A stretch of DNA of 64,000 nt. Origin: Clostridium sp. chh4-2 (GTDB lineage: Bacteria > Bacillota > Clostridia > Lachnospirales > Lachnospiraceae). The position numbers and the translations under genes were made by a program. Positions 28,742 to 37,940 of the stretch are shown here, piece by piece. Each line of letters opens with the position of its first letter. Position 1 is the stretch's first letter. The stretch covers positions 124,001-188,000 of the forward strand of contig NZ_PKUU01000002.1 of NCBI RefSeq assembly GCF_002899675.1. The letters run 5' to 3'. The notes under the pieces were generated by a model. The model saw only the letters and a list, made by a program, of their open reading frames with translations, was not told where the DNA came from and did not search any database.

Positions 28742-29533
28742 ATGATTACACCATTGCAGATATTGCTGATTGTATTGGTATGTACATTACTAAACTGGGA
28801 TTCAATGCATATTCAGATTTTTTATAAAGGAATAGGCGAAATGGTCCTTTTAGGTTTTATCGTAGGATTGATTATGGGAGACTATCAGATGGGGCTGCTG
28901 GTAGGAGGAACAATGCAGCTTATGAATTTGGGGCTTGCCGGATATGGCGGAGCATCGATTCCGAATTATCGTATCGGAACAGCTGTTGGAACCGCGTTTG
29001 CCGTCGCTACAGGTGGAGGGCTGGATACCGCGCTGGTTATCGGAATTCCTGCGGCGACATTAGGAGTGCAGATCGATGTTTTTAGTAAAATGATCGGTTC
29101 TTATGTTCTTCACGCAGCACAGAAGGCAGCGGAAGAACAAAAATTCAAAAAAATGAACCGGATTATTTTCTGGGGAAATCTTTTTCTTGGGAGAATTACC
29201 TTTACCTCCACTTACCCGGTCTTAATTATGCTGGTTCTGGGATCGGCCTGTATTAATTCCATTTTAGGTTTTATACCAGCCTGGTTGATCGATGGGTTAA
29301 AGACTGTAGGCAATATCTTACCAGCAGTAGGTATGGCTATATTGTTAAAATATTTGCCCGCTAAGAAATATTTTGTTTATTTAATATTAGGTTTTGTTCT
29401 GGTTGTTTACTTTGGATTGAGCATTCTGCCGGTGGCGATTGTCGGAGGCATCATTGCATATGTTATTTATGGCGGTTTACAGAAGGAGACATCAGGAAAT
29501 GTGATTACAGGAGGAGGTATTGGCGATGAGTGA
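28742..29533 (+). CDS. PTS mannose-family enzyme IIC
   Basis: A 263-residue membrane subunit with repeated hydrophobic segments and the family motif GLIMGDYQMGLLVGGTMQLM (about residues 42-61). With IID it forms the sugar channel. It starts 13 bases after the IIB gene behind GGAGGGG and overlaps the IID start by eight bases. Confidence 0.93.
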   Translation: MITPLQILLIVLVCTLLNWDSMHIQIFYKGIGEMVLLGFIVGLIMGDYQMGLLVGGTMQLMNLGLAGYGGASIPNYRIGTAVGTAFAVATGGGLDTALVIGIPAATLGVQIDVFSKMIGSYVLHAAQKAAEEQKFKKMNRIIFWGNLFLGRITFTSTYPVLIMLVLGSACINSILGFIPAWLIDGLKTVGNILPAVGMAILLKYLPAKKYFVYLILGFVLVVYFGLSILPVAIVGGIIAYVIYGGLQKETSGNVITGGGIGDE

Positions 29534-30329
29534 AAGAATGTTAAGTAAAAAAGATTTATGGAAATATGGCATCCGCTATGCTATCTGTTCTCAGGCATGT
29601 ATGAACTATGAAACATCCCAAAGCCTTGGTGGCGTATATGCGATTGAACCATATATGGAGAAGCTTTATGGAGATGAACCGGAAGTGTTGTCTGAAAAGT
29701 TAATTCAGCATTCCCAATACTTTAACTGTCAGTCTTATTTTGCTGCAGCAATTTGGGCAGCGGCATTAGCGATTGAGGAAACAAAAGATGAGACTGCGAC
29801 TGCAACCGCAGTAGCGTTGAAAACAAGTTTGATGGGACCTTTTGCAGGAGTTGGTGATGCTATATTTAATACGATACCCAAAGTTGTGTTTGCATCCATG
29901 GCGGCTTATGCGGCAATTGAAGGCAATATTTTAACCGGGCTGCTATTGTTTCTGCTTGTAACGCCATTTATTATCTTTTCGAGACAGGCTATTATCAACC
30001 TTGCATATTTTGAAGGAGCGAAAATAGTCACGGAACATCAGGAGCAATTAAACAATATAAGAGAGGCGATTTCTGTTTTAGGCGTCATAGTGGTCGGTGC
30101 TTTGATAGCCAGTGTGGTTAAAGTATCGACGCCGATTGTATTTAGCGTAGGTGAATCATCACAGGCACTTCAGGATGTGTTCAACCAAATTATACCATGC
30201 CTGCTTCCCGTGCTGGCTGTATTTGGAATATACAAAGGTCTAGATATTAAAAAGATGAATACAACCCGCATGGTATGGCTGGTGATTGTGATAGGCTTGA
30301 TTTTGTCTTACTTTGGTATCATTGGATAG
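29526..30329 (+). CDS. PTS mannose-family enzyme IID
   Basis: A 267-residue IID subunit. The amphipathic cytoplasmic N-terminus and the GVGDAIFNTIPKV segment (family consensus GxGDxxFW) are visible, with hydrophobic helices in the C-terminal half. The ATG at 29526 lies seven bases behind AGGAGGT inside the end of the IIC gene, indicating coupled synthesis. Confidence 0.93.
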   Translation: MSERMLSKKDLWKYGIRYAICSQACMNYETSQSLGGVYAIEPYMEKLYGDEPEVLSEKLIQHSQYFNCQSYFAAAIWAAALAIEETKDETATATAVALKTSLMGPFAGVGDAIFNTIPKVVFASMAAYAAIEGNILTGLLLFLLVTPFIIFSRQAIINLAYFEGAKIVTEHQEQLNNIREAISVLGVIVVGALIASVVKVSTPIVFSVGESSQALQDVFNQIIPCLLPVLAVFGIYKGLDIKKMNTTRMVWLVIVIGLILSYFGIIG

Positions 30330-30352
30330 GATTTTCGGTTAAGGAGAGATAT

Positions 30353-30760
30353 ATGTATAAAATACTGATAGCAACACATGGAAAAATGTGCGAAGGAATG
30401 CTCGATACGTTACATATATTTTCAGCTGATATAGATATGGTGACGGCCATTCCTTTTTATACGGAAGGAGTAGATGGGGACACCGAGCTGGAAACATACA
30501 TGAAGAACATAAGTAAAGATGATATAGCTGTAGCGCTTACGGATATACCGGGAGGAAGCGTTAATCAAAAATTGTATAAGTATGTTTCTGATAATGTCCA
30601 TGTAATTTCCGGCGTTAACTTTCCGCTGCTGTGTGGTCTGGCGCTTGCGGATGAGAAGAGCATCACAAAAGATTTTCTGCGCGGTCTGGTGGAAGATTCC
30701 AGGAACCTTATGCAGTATATGAATGACATAGTTATAGAAAAAAATGAAGGCGATGAATAA
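30353..30760 (+). CDS. PTS mannose-family enzyme IIA
   Basis: A 135-residue IIA protein with the active histidine at position 9 in ILIATHGKM. It accepts phosphate from HPr. The ATG at 30353 follows AAGGAGAG; the longer open frame that runs into the IID gene is not used. Position last in the PTS gene block is unusual but known. The next gene follows after three bases. Confidence 0.92.
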   Translation: MYKILIATHGKMCEGMLDTLHIFSADIDMVTAIPFYTEGVDGDTELETYMKNISKDDIAVALTDIPGGSVNQKLYKYVSDNVHVISGVNFPLLCGLALADEKSITKDFLRGLVEDSRNLMQYMNDIVIEKNEGDE

Positions 30761-30763
30761 CAG

Positions 30764-31984
30764 ATGGTTAAAGTGATTAGTAACACAGTGGATATTACTC
30801 CAAACAGACCAACATATATGGCAGGATATTTCACCAGAAATGATAAATTTAAAGGAATACATGATCCTATAGAAGCGGTCATTATGTGGCTGGAGGTAGA
30901 TGAAGTTAAGAATCTTTTTATTGTCTTAGATTTATCTAATCTGGACTGTGAATTTGTGGATTCAATTCGGAGCAGTATCGTAAAAAAATGTCCTGTTGAT
31001 GAGGATAAAATAGTGGTGGCAGCAACGCATAACCATGCAGGACCTGTGATTGTAACGAGAAATAAAAATCAGCTGGTTGATCCGGAGTACCGTGTATTTG
31101 TGAAGCAGACAGTAGTTGAGGCTGCGGTAGGGCTTTATGGGCAGGAAAAAAAGGTCAAACGAGTGGTATACACACACGGAATTTCTACAGGATATTACGG
31201 AAATAGAAATGACCGGAACAGGTATGGTGACAATCATATTTACATGTTCGAATTCAGGAATGAAAAAGATGAAAACATTGCGGCTATCATAAATCTTTCA
31301 TGCCATGCCTCTGTTTTAGGACCAGAAATGTATGAGATAAGCGGAGACTTGTTTGCGGCTCTTCGAAGAAAAATGGCTTATCCTTTAAATGTAGTTCCGT
31401 TGATTGCCAATGGTTGTGCGGGTGATATGAGTAATCGGATGTATCGTCACTCCAATGATTATAAGGAAGTTGAACGGATCAGCATGGGGATCGCATCACA
31501 GATTCTTAATTTTAATGAAAAACAGGATATTCTATTATCAGATGAAGTGGTTCGGCAATTTGAATTCCGGGTTAAATGCGATATTAATGCTGAACCCTAC
31601 ATTAAAAAAGCAAAAAGATTACAAGAGAAAATCACAGATGATTTACCATATGAAGAACGTAAAGTTTTAGAGTCACAGATCAAGGCATGTGAACGCAAGG
31701 TTCAGTCACCTCACGTGGATATGAACTTTAAAACTACGATTATCCGTATGAATAATCTGGAGATTATTATCATACCTGGCGAGATTTGTGCAGCCTTAGG
31801 GAGACAGATAAAAGAGGCATCCGCAGCTCCCTGTTGTTATGTATGGGGATATGCGAACGGCTTAGCAGGGTATGTTGTAGCTGCCAACGAATTTAACAGT
31901 GGTATGGAAGGCCTGTCTACCTTATTTCCGAAAGGTGTTGCGGAAGAATATGTTGCAAAAATAATTCAGAATATGGTGGAGTGA
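30764..31984 (+). CDS. Cytosolic hydrolase of the neutral/alkaline ceramidase family
   Basis: A 406-residue protein of the neutral ceramidase N-terminal family. Zinc ligands are suggested by ATHNHAGP (His89, His91), and NGCAGDMSNRM corresponds to the GDxS motif holding the catalytic serine. Known neutral ceramidases are exported and larger; this one has no signal peptide and lacks the C-terminal immunoglobulin-like domain. It starts three bases after the PTS IIA gene, so its substrate is probably the phosphorylated product of this PTS, perhaps an amide-linked sugar derivative rather than ceramide. That role is inference. Confidence 0.75.
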   Translation: MVKVISNTVDITPNRPTYMAGYFTRNDKFKGIHDPIEAVIMWLEVDEVKNLFIVLDLSNLDCEFVDSIRSSIVKKCPVDEDKIVVAATHNHAGPVIVTRNKNQLVDPEYRVFVKQTVVEAAVGLYGQEKKVKRVVYTHGISTGYYGNRNDRNRYGDNHIYMFEFRNEKDENIAAIINLSCHASVLGPEMYEISGDLFAALRRKMAYPLNVVPLIANGCAGDMSNRMYRHSNDYKEVERISMGIASQILNFNEKQDILLSDEVVRQFEFRVKCDINAEPYIKKAKRLQEKITDDLPYEERKVLESQIKACERKVQSPHVDMNFKTTIIRMNNLEIIIIPGEICAALGRQIKEASAAPCCYVWGYANGLAGYVVAANEFNSGMEGLSTLFPKGVAEEYVAKIIQNMVE

Positions 31985-32041
31985 CTGAATTGCGGACAGG
32001 ACCTGATTTATGCAGTTTGTGATTACTGAGGGGAGATAAAA

Positions 32042-33427
32042 ATGATAAAAAGAAGGGATAATATTGTACAGAAACGAGACATATGGAAATATACCATACT
32101 TTCTTTAGGGATGTTGGCGGTATTGAGCGGATGTGGAAATAAAAACGGCCTGCCGGAAACATCTGCGGCAGAGGTGGAAGTAAAAACGACGGCGGCCGCA
32201 GTGGAAAATGGATCAGACATAACGGAAGATAAAAGGGGAGAAGAAGAGAGCGAGGCGATTCATGTGAATGACAGCAGCGCTGTAGTTCCTTATGTCATTC
32301 CATTGGACAAAGATGTAGTGTACAAGGAAGGAGTAACCATAGAAGTTGATGAAAATTCTCCAACGGGTTATGTAGTTACTTTCGCATATAAAGATGCCAA
32401 TGCAAAAAGTGTGGGGATTTCCAGTGATAACTTTTATTTTTATAAGGAAAATACTGGTATGTATGTCAGATATACGCCCTATGTATGGGAGCCTGATATG
32501 TTTTACCGATGCGGTGAAAGGACATATTCAGCCACATATGTAGAAAACATGGAAAAGGTGGGAGAGGATATGTGGGTCATACGTTTACCCCTTCCAAATG
32601 GTATTTTTTTCTATCAGTATTGTGTGGATGACAAGAATATTCCTGATCCGGCAAATCAAGCCTTTACCAATCCTGACGGTGCGGTTAAACCTACAAAAAG
32701 TGTAGTCTACGTTCCGTTTGATGGAACCAGACAAAAAGCGGATCATTCTGTTATAACCGAAAAAAATGAGAAGGCGGGTGAAATTGTATTTGACGCTTAC
32801 ATGGATGGCGAGACAAAACGGAATCTTGCGGTTTATCTGCCGTATGGTTATGATGCGAACCGGAAAGAGGCATATAAGGTGATTTATGCGTCGCATGGAG
32901 CAAATGGGACAGAGGTGGATTGGATTGCTAAATGCGGTCTGAACAATATTATGGATAATCTGATTGCAGACGGTAAGGCGGAGCCGGCGGTTGTAGTATG
33001 TATGGATCAAACCGGTGTAGAAGATCCGGTTGTTAATCAGAGGGAAAATATTAAGCCTTATATAGAAGCAAATTATAATGTTCATTCTGATAAGGAGAAT
33101 ATTGCCTACTGCGGATTGTCTAACGGAGGTTCTACTACAGCAAAAATCTATTTGGATAATCCGGGTGAATATGGATACTATGGTATTTGGAGTTCGGCAC
33201 AGTCTGGAGATATGGAAATAGAGAACATTAACGGTTTGGATACAGCAAAAGTTATGGTAGGAATTGGGCGGTTTGATACAGCCAGGTATGACAAAGCAGA
33301 GGATTTTTATAATCGATTGGTGGAAAAGGGAGTAGATGCAGCATTTTATACGGAGAACGCTGCACATGACTGGCTGTTCTGGGCTCAAATGTATGAAATA
33401 TTTGTCAGGGATATTCTTTGGAAATAA
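32042..33427 (+). CDS. Surface esterase lipoprotein (esterase D / feruloyl-esterase-like)
   Basis: A 461-residue lipoprotein with lipobox LSGC (Cys31) and a low-complexity Thr/Ala/Glu linker. An N-terminal beta-sandwich (about residues 85-220, early-set/CBM48-like) precedes an alpha/beta-hydrolase domain (about 240-460) of the esterase family that includes feruloyl and enterochelin esterases. The nucleophile elbow is GLSNGG and the catalytic histidine probably lies in NAAHDW near the C-terminus. It would release a sugar or acyl part outside the cell, which the PTS encoded upstream then imports. The gap to the ceramidase-like gene is 57 bases with no terminator. Confidence 0.82.
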   Translation: MIKRRDNIVQKRDIWKYTILSLGMLAVLSGCGNKNGLPETSAAEVEVKTTAAAVENGSDITEDKRGEEESEAIHVNDSSAVVPYVIPLDKDVVYKEGVTIEVDENSPTGYVVTFAYKDANAKSVGISSDNFYFYKENTGMYVRYTPYVWEPDMFYRCGERTYSATYVENMEKVGEDMWVIRLPLPNGIFFYQYCVDDKNIPDPANQAFTNPDGAVKPTKSVVYVPFDGTRQKADHSVITEKNEKAGEIVFDAYMDGETKRNLAVYLPYGYDANRKEAYKVIYASHGANGTEVDWIAKCGLNNIMDNLIADGKAEPAVVVCMDQTGVEDPVVNQRENIKPYIEANYNVHSDKENIAYCGLSNGGSTTAKIYLDNPGEYGYYGIWSSAQSGDMEIENINGLDTAKVMVGIGRFDTARYDKAEDFYNRLVEKGVDAAFYTENAAHDWLFWAQMYEIFVRDILWK

Positions 33428-33473
33428 GTTTGGTATCTAATATCTATGTTTTATCAATAACAGGTTAAATGCA

Positions 33474-33512
33474 TAAATAGGCAGACAATTCTTGATTGTC
33501 TGCCTATTTATA
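33474..33512 (+). terminator. Hairpin ending the PTS operon
   Basis: Perfect 16-bp stem (TAAATAGGCAGACAAT and complement, 33474-33489 and 33495-33510) around a five-base loop. The T-tail is weak (TATTTATATG). Confidence 0.7.
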
Positions 33513-33574
33513 TGTTATAATTTAGTCCAAATTATTCCTAGCTGTGTTATATTGGGAAGAGAGGAGGAATTGGC

Positions 33575-34114
33575 GTGAGCAAAACGGATAAATTAAGCGT
33601 ATTTATCAGCCTTATTCTGCGTCATCAGCCAGGTGCTGCCGGCATCCGGCTGGACGAGCACGGCTGGGCGGACGTTTCTGAGCTGATTGCGGGCATTAAT
33701 GCTGCCGGAAGAACAATAGATATGGAGATATTAGAGGAAATCGTTAGAACGGATGAAAAAGGAAGATACAGTTTTAATGAAGATAAAACACTGATCCGGG
33801 CGAATCAGGGGCATAGTATTCCGGTGGATGTAGAACTGCAGGAGAAAATGCCGCCGGAATTTCTGTATCATGGAACGGCGGAACGGTTTTTGGAAAGCAT
33901 TCTTGCCCAAGGGTTAAAGCCCATGAGCCGGTTGTATGTGCATTTATCTAAAGATACGGAGACTGCGGTTAAGGTCGGTAAGCGTCATGGAAAACCGGTT
34001 GTTTTGAAAGTTCACAGCGGTGAAATGCACAGAGCAGGATTTAAATTTTACCTGTCTGAAAATGGGGTATGGCTGGTAAGCCATGTACCTGAAAATTATT
34101 TAGAACAAGTTTGA
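33575..34114 (+). CDS. kptA: RNA 2'-phosphotransferase (Tpt1/KptA family)
   Basis: A 179-residue enzyme that moves an internal RNA 2'-phosphate to NAD, giving ADP-ribose cyclic phosphate. Family motifs are present in order: LILRHQPG near residue 14, LDEHGWADV near 25, YHGTAERFLESI near 99, LYVHLSKD near 119 and LSENGVWLVSHVP near the end, so the Arg/His catalytic set looks intact. It starts with GTG behind AGGAGG. Bacteria have no known tRNA splicing that needs it, so its role here is unclear. Confidence 0.92.
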   Translation: MSKTDKLSVFISLILRHQPGAAGIRLDEHGWADVSELIAGINAAGRTIDMEILEEIVRTDEKGRYSFNEDKTLIRANQGHSIPVDVELQEKMPPEFLYHGTAERFLESILAQGLKPMSRLYVHLSKDTETAVKVGKRHGKPVVLKVHSGEMHRAGFKFYLSENGVWLVSHVPENYLEQV

Positions 34115-34158
34115 AAGAACGGCGGACAAATGGGCCGCAGTTTTGTATGGAGGGATTT

Positions 34159-35106
34159 ATGACAATAACAGATTTTGAAAAGATACATATAAAAGAAGCG
34201 CAAATGCTCGGATTGGCAAATTATAACGAAGAAAAGGCCAATGCCGCCGCTCTGCCGGAGCTGGAACAATTTCCGGATTTGGAGCCGTTTGCATCCAACG
34301 GACTTGGAGTCGCAGCATTTGAAGGGGAGAGGATGATCGGTTACCTATGCTGTTATTCTCCCAGAAATCATGCATTTGGTTCCCAAGCGAAGGGAGTTTT
34401 TTCACCGATTCAGGCCCATGGGGCGGTGAAGGAAAACAGAGGAATTATTTACCAAAGAATGTACCAGGCGGCTGCACAAAAATGGGTGGAGCATAATATT
34501 GCATATCACTCAATCGCATTATATGCTCATGACTGCCAGGCGCAAAATGCCATGTTTACCTATGGATTTGGCCGCCGCTGTGTGGATGCTGTCCGCGCTA
34601 TGGAGAGCATTCCATGCCGCCCAAGCCAGGGAATCGTTTATGCAGAAATGTCATCAGGCATGTCTGATAAAGTGAGGCAGCTTCGCTTAATGCTGGCAGA
34701 GCATATGGGGAAAAGTCCATGCTTTATGTGTTCGGTGATGAATAATTTTGAGCAGAGTTTGGCGGAGAAAGAGATGGGAGATAATAAGATATTTGTTGCC
34801 GAGGATGCTGGAAAAGTCATTGCATTTGTTGAGGTTTCCGATGAAGCGGAAACATTTGCGGCCACGGAAACGGAAGATATGTGCAATATTTGCAGCGCAT
34901 TCTGTCTGCCGGAATACAGAGGCAGAGATATTTATCAAAACCTATTGAATTATATGATAAATCAGATGAAGAACGAAGGATATAACCGGTTGGGCGTTGA
35001 TTATGAAAGCTTTAACCCAACTGCCAATGCCTTCTGGCCAAAATATTTTACTGAATATACGCACAGCGTTGTCCGAAGAATTGATGAGTGTGCGATGCAC
35101 GATTGA
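34159..35106 (+). CDS. Tandem GNAT acetyltransferase
   Basis: A 315-residue protein with two GNAT-like halves. The N-terminal half (about 1-170) lacks a clear acetyl-CoA loop and may be degenerate. The C-terminal half has the strand-loop-helix pattern (AFCLPEYRGRDIYQNLLNYM) of an active acetyl-CoA site. The ATG follows GGAGGG; the frame 16 codons longer reaches into the kptA gene and is not used. Substrate unknown. Confidence 0.8.
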   Translation: MTITDFEKIHIKEAQMLGLANYNEEKANAAALPELEQFPDLEPFASNGLGVAAFEGERMIGYLCCYSPRNHAFGSQAKGVFSPIQAHGAVKENRGIIYQRMYQAAAQKWVEHNIAYHSIALYAHDCQAQNAMFTYGFGRRCVDAVRAMESIPCRPSQGIVYAEMSSGMSDKVRQLRLMLAEHMGKSPCFMCSVMNNFEQSLAEKEMGDNKIFVAEDAGKVIAFVEVSDEAETFAATETEDMCNICSAFCLPEYRGRDIYQNLLNYMINQMKNEGYNRLGVDYESFNPTANAFWPKYFTEYTHSVVRRIDECAMHD

Positions 35107-35172
35107 TGCAGGATAAAACAGGATGTCACAGAAAGTTGGAAAAATCCTGTTGGTTCAGAACGGAGGATCAGC

Positions 35173-35595
35173 ATGTTCAGCATAGAATATGTAACAAAAC
35201 AGGAAGAAACGTATTGGTTTACAATGGATCCAAACAGCGATAAACAAGTTTTTGACAGGAAAGTCGGGGATAAACAGGGATATGTTCTGTTTGAGGATAA
35301 AAAGCCGATAGGAATCATGCATTACAATTTATTCTGGGATAAGATACCATTTTTGAATCTGATCGTCATTGAAGAGGAATATAGGAGAAAAGGGTACGGG
35401 AGACTTGCCATAGAGTGCTGGGAAAGAGAAATGAAGAAATCAGGTTTTTCCATGGTTCTTCTTTCCACACAGGCAGACGAAGAGGCGCAGCATTTTTACA
35501 GGAAATTAGGATATAAAGACTGTGGCAGCCTGATTTTAAATGAAGGTCCTTTAAAACAGCCTACGGAACTTTTCTTTTATAAAATTCTTGTGTAA
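35173..35595 (+). CDS. GNAT-family N-acetyltransferase
   Basis: A 140-residue single-domain GNAT protein. The acetyl-CoA-binding segment is VIEEEYRRKGYGRLAIECWE (about residues 71-90), and YRKLGYKDCGS marks the final helix-strand unit. The ATG lies behind GGAGG. The following 180-base gap contains no recognised gene. Substrate cannot be inferred. Confidence 0.88.
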   Translation: MFSIEYVTKQEETYWFTMDPNSDKQVFDRKVGDKQGYVLFEDKKPIGIMHYNLFWDKIPFLNLIVIEEEYRRKGYGRLAIECWEREMKKSGFSMVLLSTQADEEAQHFYRKLGYKDCGSLILNEGPLKQPTELFFYKILV

Positions 35596-35789
35596 AGTGC
35601 AGGACACGATAAACTGAAAAATGTTTCCTAACTGCTGGTTAAAGAACAGGAAGAAAAGTTAACGGATGCTCAATCGCGCTTTGGGCCTTTGTTTGTTATG
35701 CTTAGACTATCAAAGACGGATATAAAAGCGGATATGAGTGTTGATATAAAAACTGATAGAAAAGCAGCGGCAGTTTGGAGGAAACGGTG

Positions 35790-36836
35790 ATGAAGATAGG
35801 CGAGGTAATACGAAAATATCGAAAAGAAAAGGATCTGACACAAGAGCAGATGGCCAATTATCTGGGAGTATCTGCGCCGGCTGTCAACAAGTGGGAGAAT
35901 GGAAATACGTTTCCGGATATCTCCCTCCTGGCCCCCATTGCCAGATTGTTGGGAATCACCACGGATCAGCTGCTTTCCTATCGGGAAGATTTGACGGATC
36001 AGGAGATTGGCCGGATTCTTACTTGTTTGAGCGAAAAGGTCAGGCAGGAAGAGTATGAACAGGTATTTGCCTGGGCGGAAGAGAAGATTTTGGAATATCC
36101 TAACTGTGAAAAGATGATTCTGGCTATGGCGCAGATTTTAGACAGTTACCGGGATATCACCGGGGTCTTGGAGAGCTCCCGATATGACGGTAAAATCCAT
36201 GAATTTTATATGCGGGCATTTAACAGCAAAGATCCGGATATCTCTCAGGCAGCAGCAGCTGCGCTGTTTCATTTTTCTCTGTCTAAGAAAGAATATGAGA
36301 TGGCGCGGAACTATTTGGAAAAGATCCCTGAAAATACGGTCAATCCAAAACGGCTGCAGGCCATTTTGAACCAAAAAGAGGGGAAACGTGCGGAAGCTTA
36401 TGAGGCTTATGAGAGGCTGCTGTTTTCCGGCTATGGGGATATAAACTGGGCGCTGAATGGCATCTATGCGCTGGCATTGGAAGAAAATGATATCCGTAAA
36501 GCGGAAAAGATTGTGGAAAAACAGAAAGCCCTGGCGGAGCTGTTGGAAATGGGACGGTATATGGAAGCCTCTTCCGGCCTGGAGCTGGCGATTTTAAAAA
36601 AAGATAAGGAAACGGTCATAGAGATTATGACGGATTTGGTCCATAGTATAAAAAATATGGATGAATTTAAGAACTCAGAATTGTATGAACACATGAAATT
36701 CTCTAATGCAGGGAAGGAGCAGGTGATTTTCATGCTGCTGAAAGGGTTGGAAGAGGATGTGAGCATTGAATTTCTAAGGGATGATAAGAGATACCGGATG
36801 TTGGTAAGGGAATTAAAGCATATGCTGGAGAACTGA
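35790..36836 (+). CDS. XRE-family regulator with TPR-like helical C-terminus
   Basis: A 348-residue protein. The first 65 residues are a lambda-repressor-like helix-turn-helix (LTQEQMANYLGVSAPAVNKW), followed by about 280 residues of alpha-helices with a repeating pattern resembling TPR units, as in regulators that bind peptides. The ATG at 35790 follows GGAGGAAAC; a TTG five codons earlier would overlap the ribosome site. It is followed by a bidirectional terminator. Confidence 0.85.
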   Translation: MKIGEVIRKYRKEKDLTQEQMANYLGVSAPAVNKWENGNTFPDISLLAPIARLLGITTDQLLSYREDLTDQEIGRILTCLSEKVRQEEYEQVFAWAEEKILEYPNCEKMILAMAQILDSYRDITGVLESSRYDGKIHEFYMRAFNSKDPDISQAAAAALFHFSLSKKEYEMARNYLEKIPENTVNPKRLQAILNQKEGKRAEAYEAYERLLFSGYGDINWALNGIYALALEENDIRKAEKIVEKQKALAELLEMGRYMEASSGLELAILKKDKETVIEIMTDLVHSIKNMDEFKNSELYEHMKFSNAGKEQVIFMLLKGLEEDVSIEFLRDDKRYRMLVRELKHMLEN

Positions 36837-36837
36837 G

Positions 36838-36898
36838 AAAATCCATCTATTGTAAAATGCGGCTGTGAGGGCCGGTTTTGACAATAGATGGATTTTTC
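36838..36898. terminator. Bidirectional terminator between XRE and LysR genes
   Basis: A perfect 16-bp stem (36838-36853 with 36881-36896) surrounds a 27-base loop; T-runs follow on both strands. Confidence 0.85.
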
Positions 36899-37782
36899 TA
36901 TGATTCCCACAATTCGGCAAAATATTGTCCATTGGAGGATAAATATTTATGTTTGTGCCGGATAATATGAAATGTGCGCTGGATGTGAAAATCCGTATTC
37001 AATTCCACTAAAGTTCCGTCTTTCAGCATATCGGTCAGCAGATGACGGGAGAGAATGGTAGCTGAACTGCCGTTTTTTACCTGCTGAAAGATATTGGAAT
37101 AATTGATGGTGGACCAGACGGGAGTGAGCTTTATACCGTTTTTTGCAGCCTCTCTGTTTAAGTGTTCCCTGGTTCCGGTGCCGTTTTCAGGGAGGCTTAA
37201 ACCGGAATCGTTAAGCTGCTGCAATGACAGGGTTTCAGTTGAATTTTTTATTGAATAACGGGCTAAAGGGTGAAAAGGGGCGCATACGGCAACAAGGTCA
37301 TCTTTGTGAAATGGGGTGGAGACTAGGGTGTCCAAATGGACGATTCCTTCGATTACTCCCAAATCCAGTTCGTTGACAGAGACTTTATCTTCCACATAAC
37401 TGCTGTGGTTTTCTGTGATCTGTACTAATGTGTCAGGATATGCCTGATAGTACCGGTCCAGATAATTTTGAATAAAAGTTATTCCGATTCCAAGGCTGCA
37501 CCCCACTTTCAGAACCGGGGAGACCGATTGGGACTGAAGATGGCTTTCTAACTGCTCCATGCTGAGCAGAACATTCTTTCCGTCTATCCACAGCTGCTTC
37601 CCGGCGGCGGTCAGATAGATCTGGCGGTCAATCCGGTCGAAAAGCCGGACATCATAGTGGCGTTCCAGTTCGCCAATCATTCTGCTCACCGCCGGCTGGG
37701 TCATATACAGCCGTTCGGCCGCTTTTGTCATGCTCATCTCTTCGCAAACGGTGCAAAAAACAGACATATGTTTTAAAGTCAT
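36898..37782 (-). CDS. LysR-family regulator, divergent from a chromate-type transporter
   Basis: A 294-residue LysR protein with the helix-turn-helix in residues 13-35 (MSMTKAAERLYMTQPAVSRM) and a standard effector domain. It is divergent from the paired chromate-transporter genes at 37941, which it probably controls. The start follows AAGGATG. Its effector is unknown. Confidence 0.9.
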   Translation of the reverse strand: MTLKHMSVFCTVCEEMSMTKAAERLYMTQPAVSRMIGELERHYDVRLFDRIDRQIYLTAAGKQLWIDGKNVLLSMEQLESHLQSQSVSPVLKVGCSLGIGITFIQNYLDRYYQAYPDTLVQITENHSSYVEDKVSVNELDLGVIEGIVHLDTLVSTPFHKDDLVAVCAPFHPLARYSIKNSTETLSLQQLNDSGLSLPENGTGTREHLNREAAKNGIKLTPVWSTINYSNIFQQVKNGSSATILSRHLLTDMLKDGTLVELNTDFHIQRTFHIIRHKHKYLSSNGQYFAELWES

Positions 37783-37834
37783 AGATCATCCTTTCCATAG
37801 CAAAAATGATATGATACTAATGTAATTATATTAT

Positions 37835-37863
37835 TTTACACATGAATATGCAAGTGCTATACT
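37835..37863 (+). promoter_or_regulatory. Promoter of the chromate-type transporter genes
   Basis: TTTACA (37835-37840), 17-base spacer, TATACT (37858-37863). Confidence 0.6.
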
Positions 37864-37940
37864 CTTTTTAGTGAAAAGATCAGTTCAGTCTCCGCAAAAC
37901 AGTTATAGGAGGCCGAACCATTACAAAAAGGAGGATGGAA

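Noticed and set aside
30764..31984. Reading the ceramidase-family protein as a secreted virulence ceramidase
   Set aside because: No signal peptide, shorter than exported ceramidases, and tightly coupled to PTS genes; a cytosolic metabolic role fits better.
32585..33388. 267-codon open frame antisense to the esterase gene
   Set aside because: Shadow of the esterase coding frame; no recognisable protein features.
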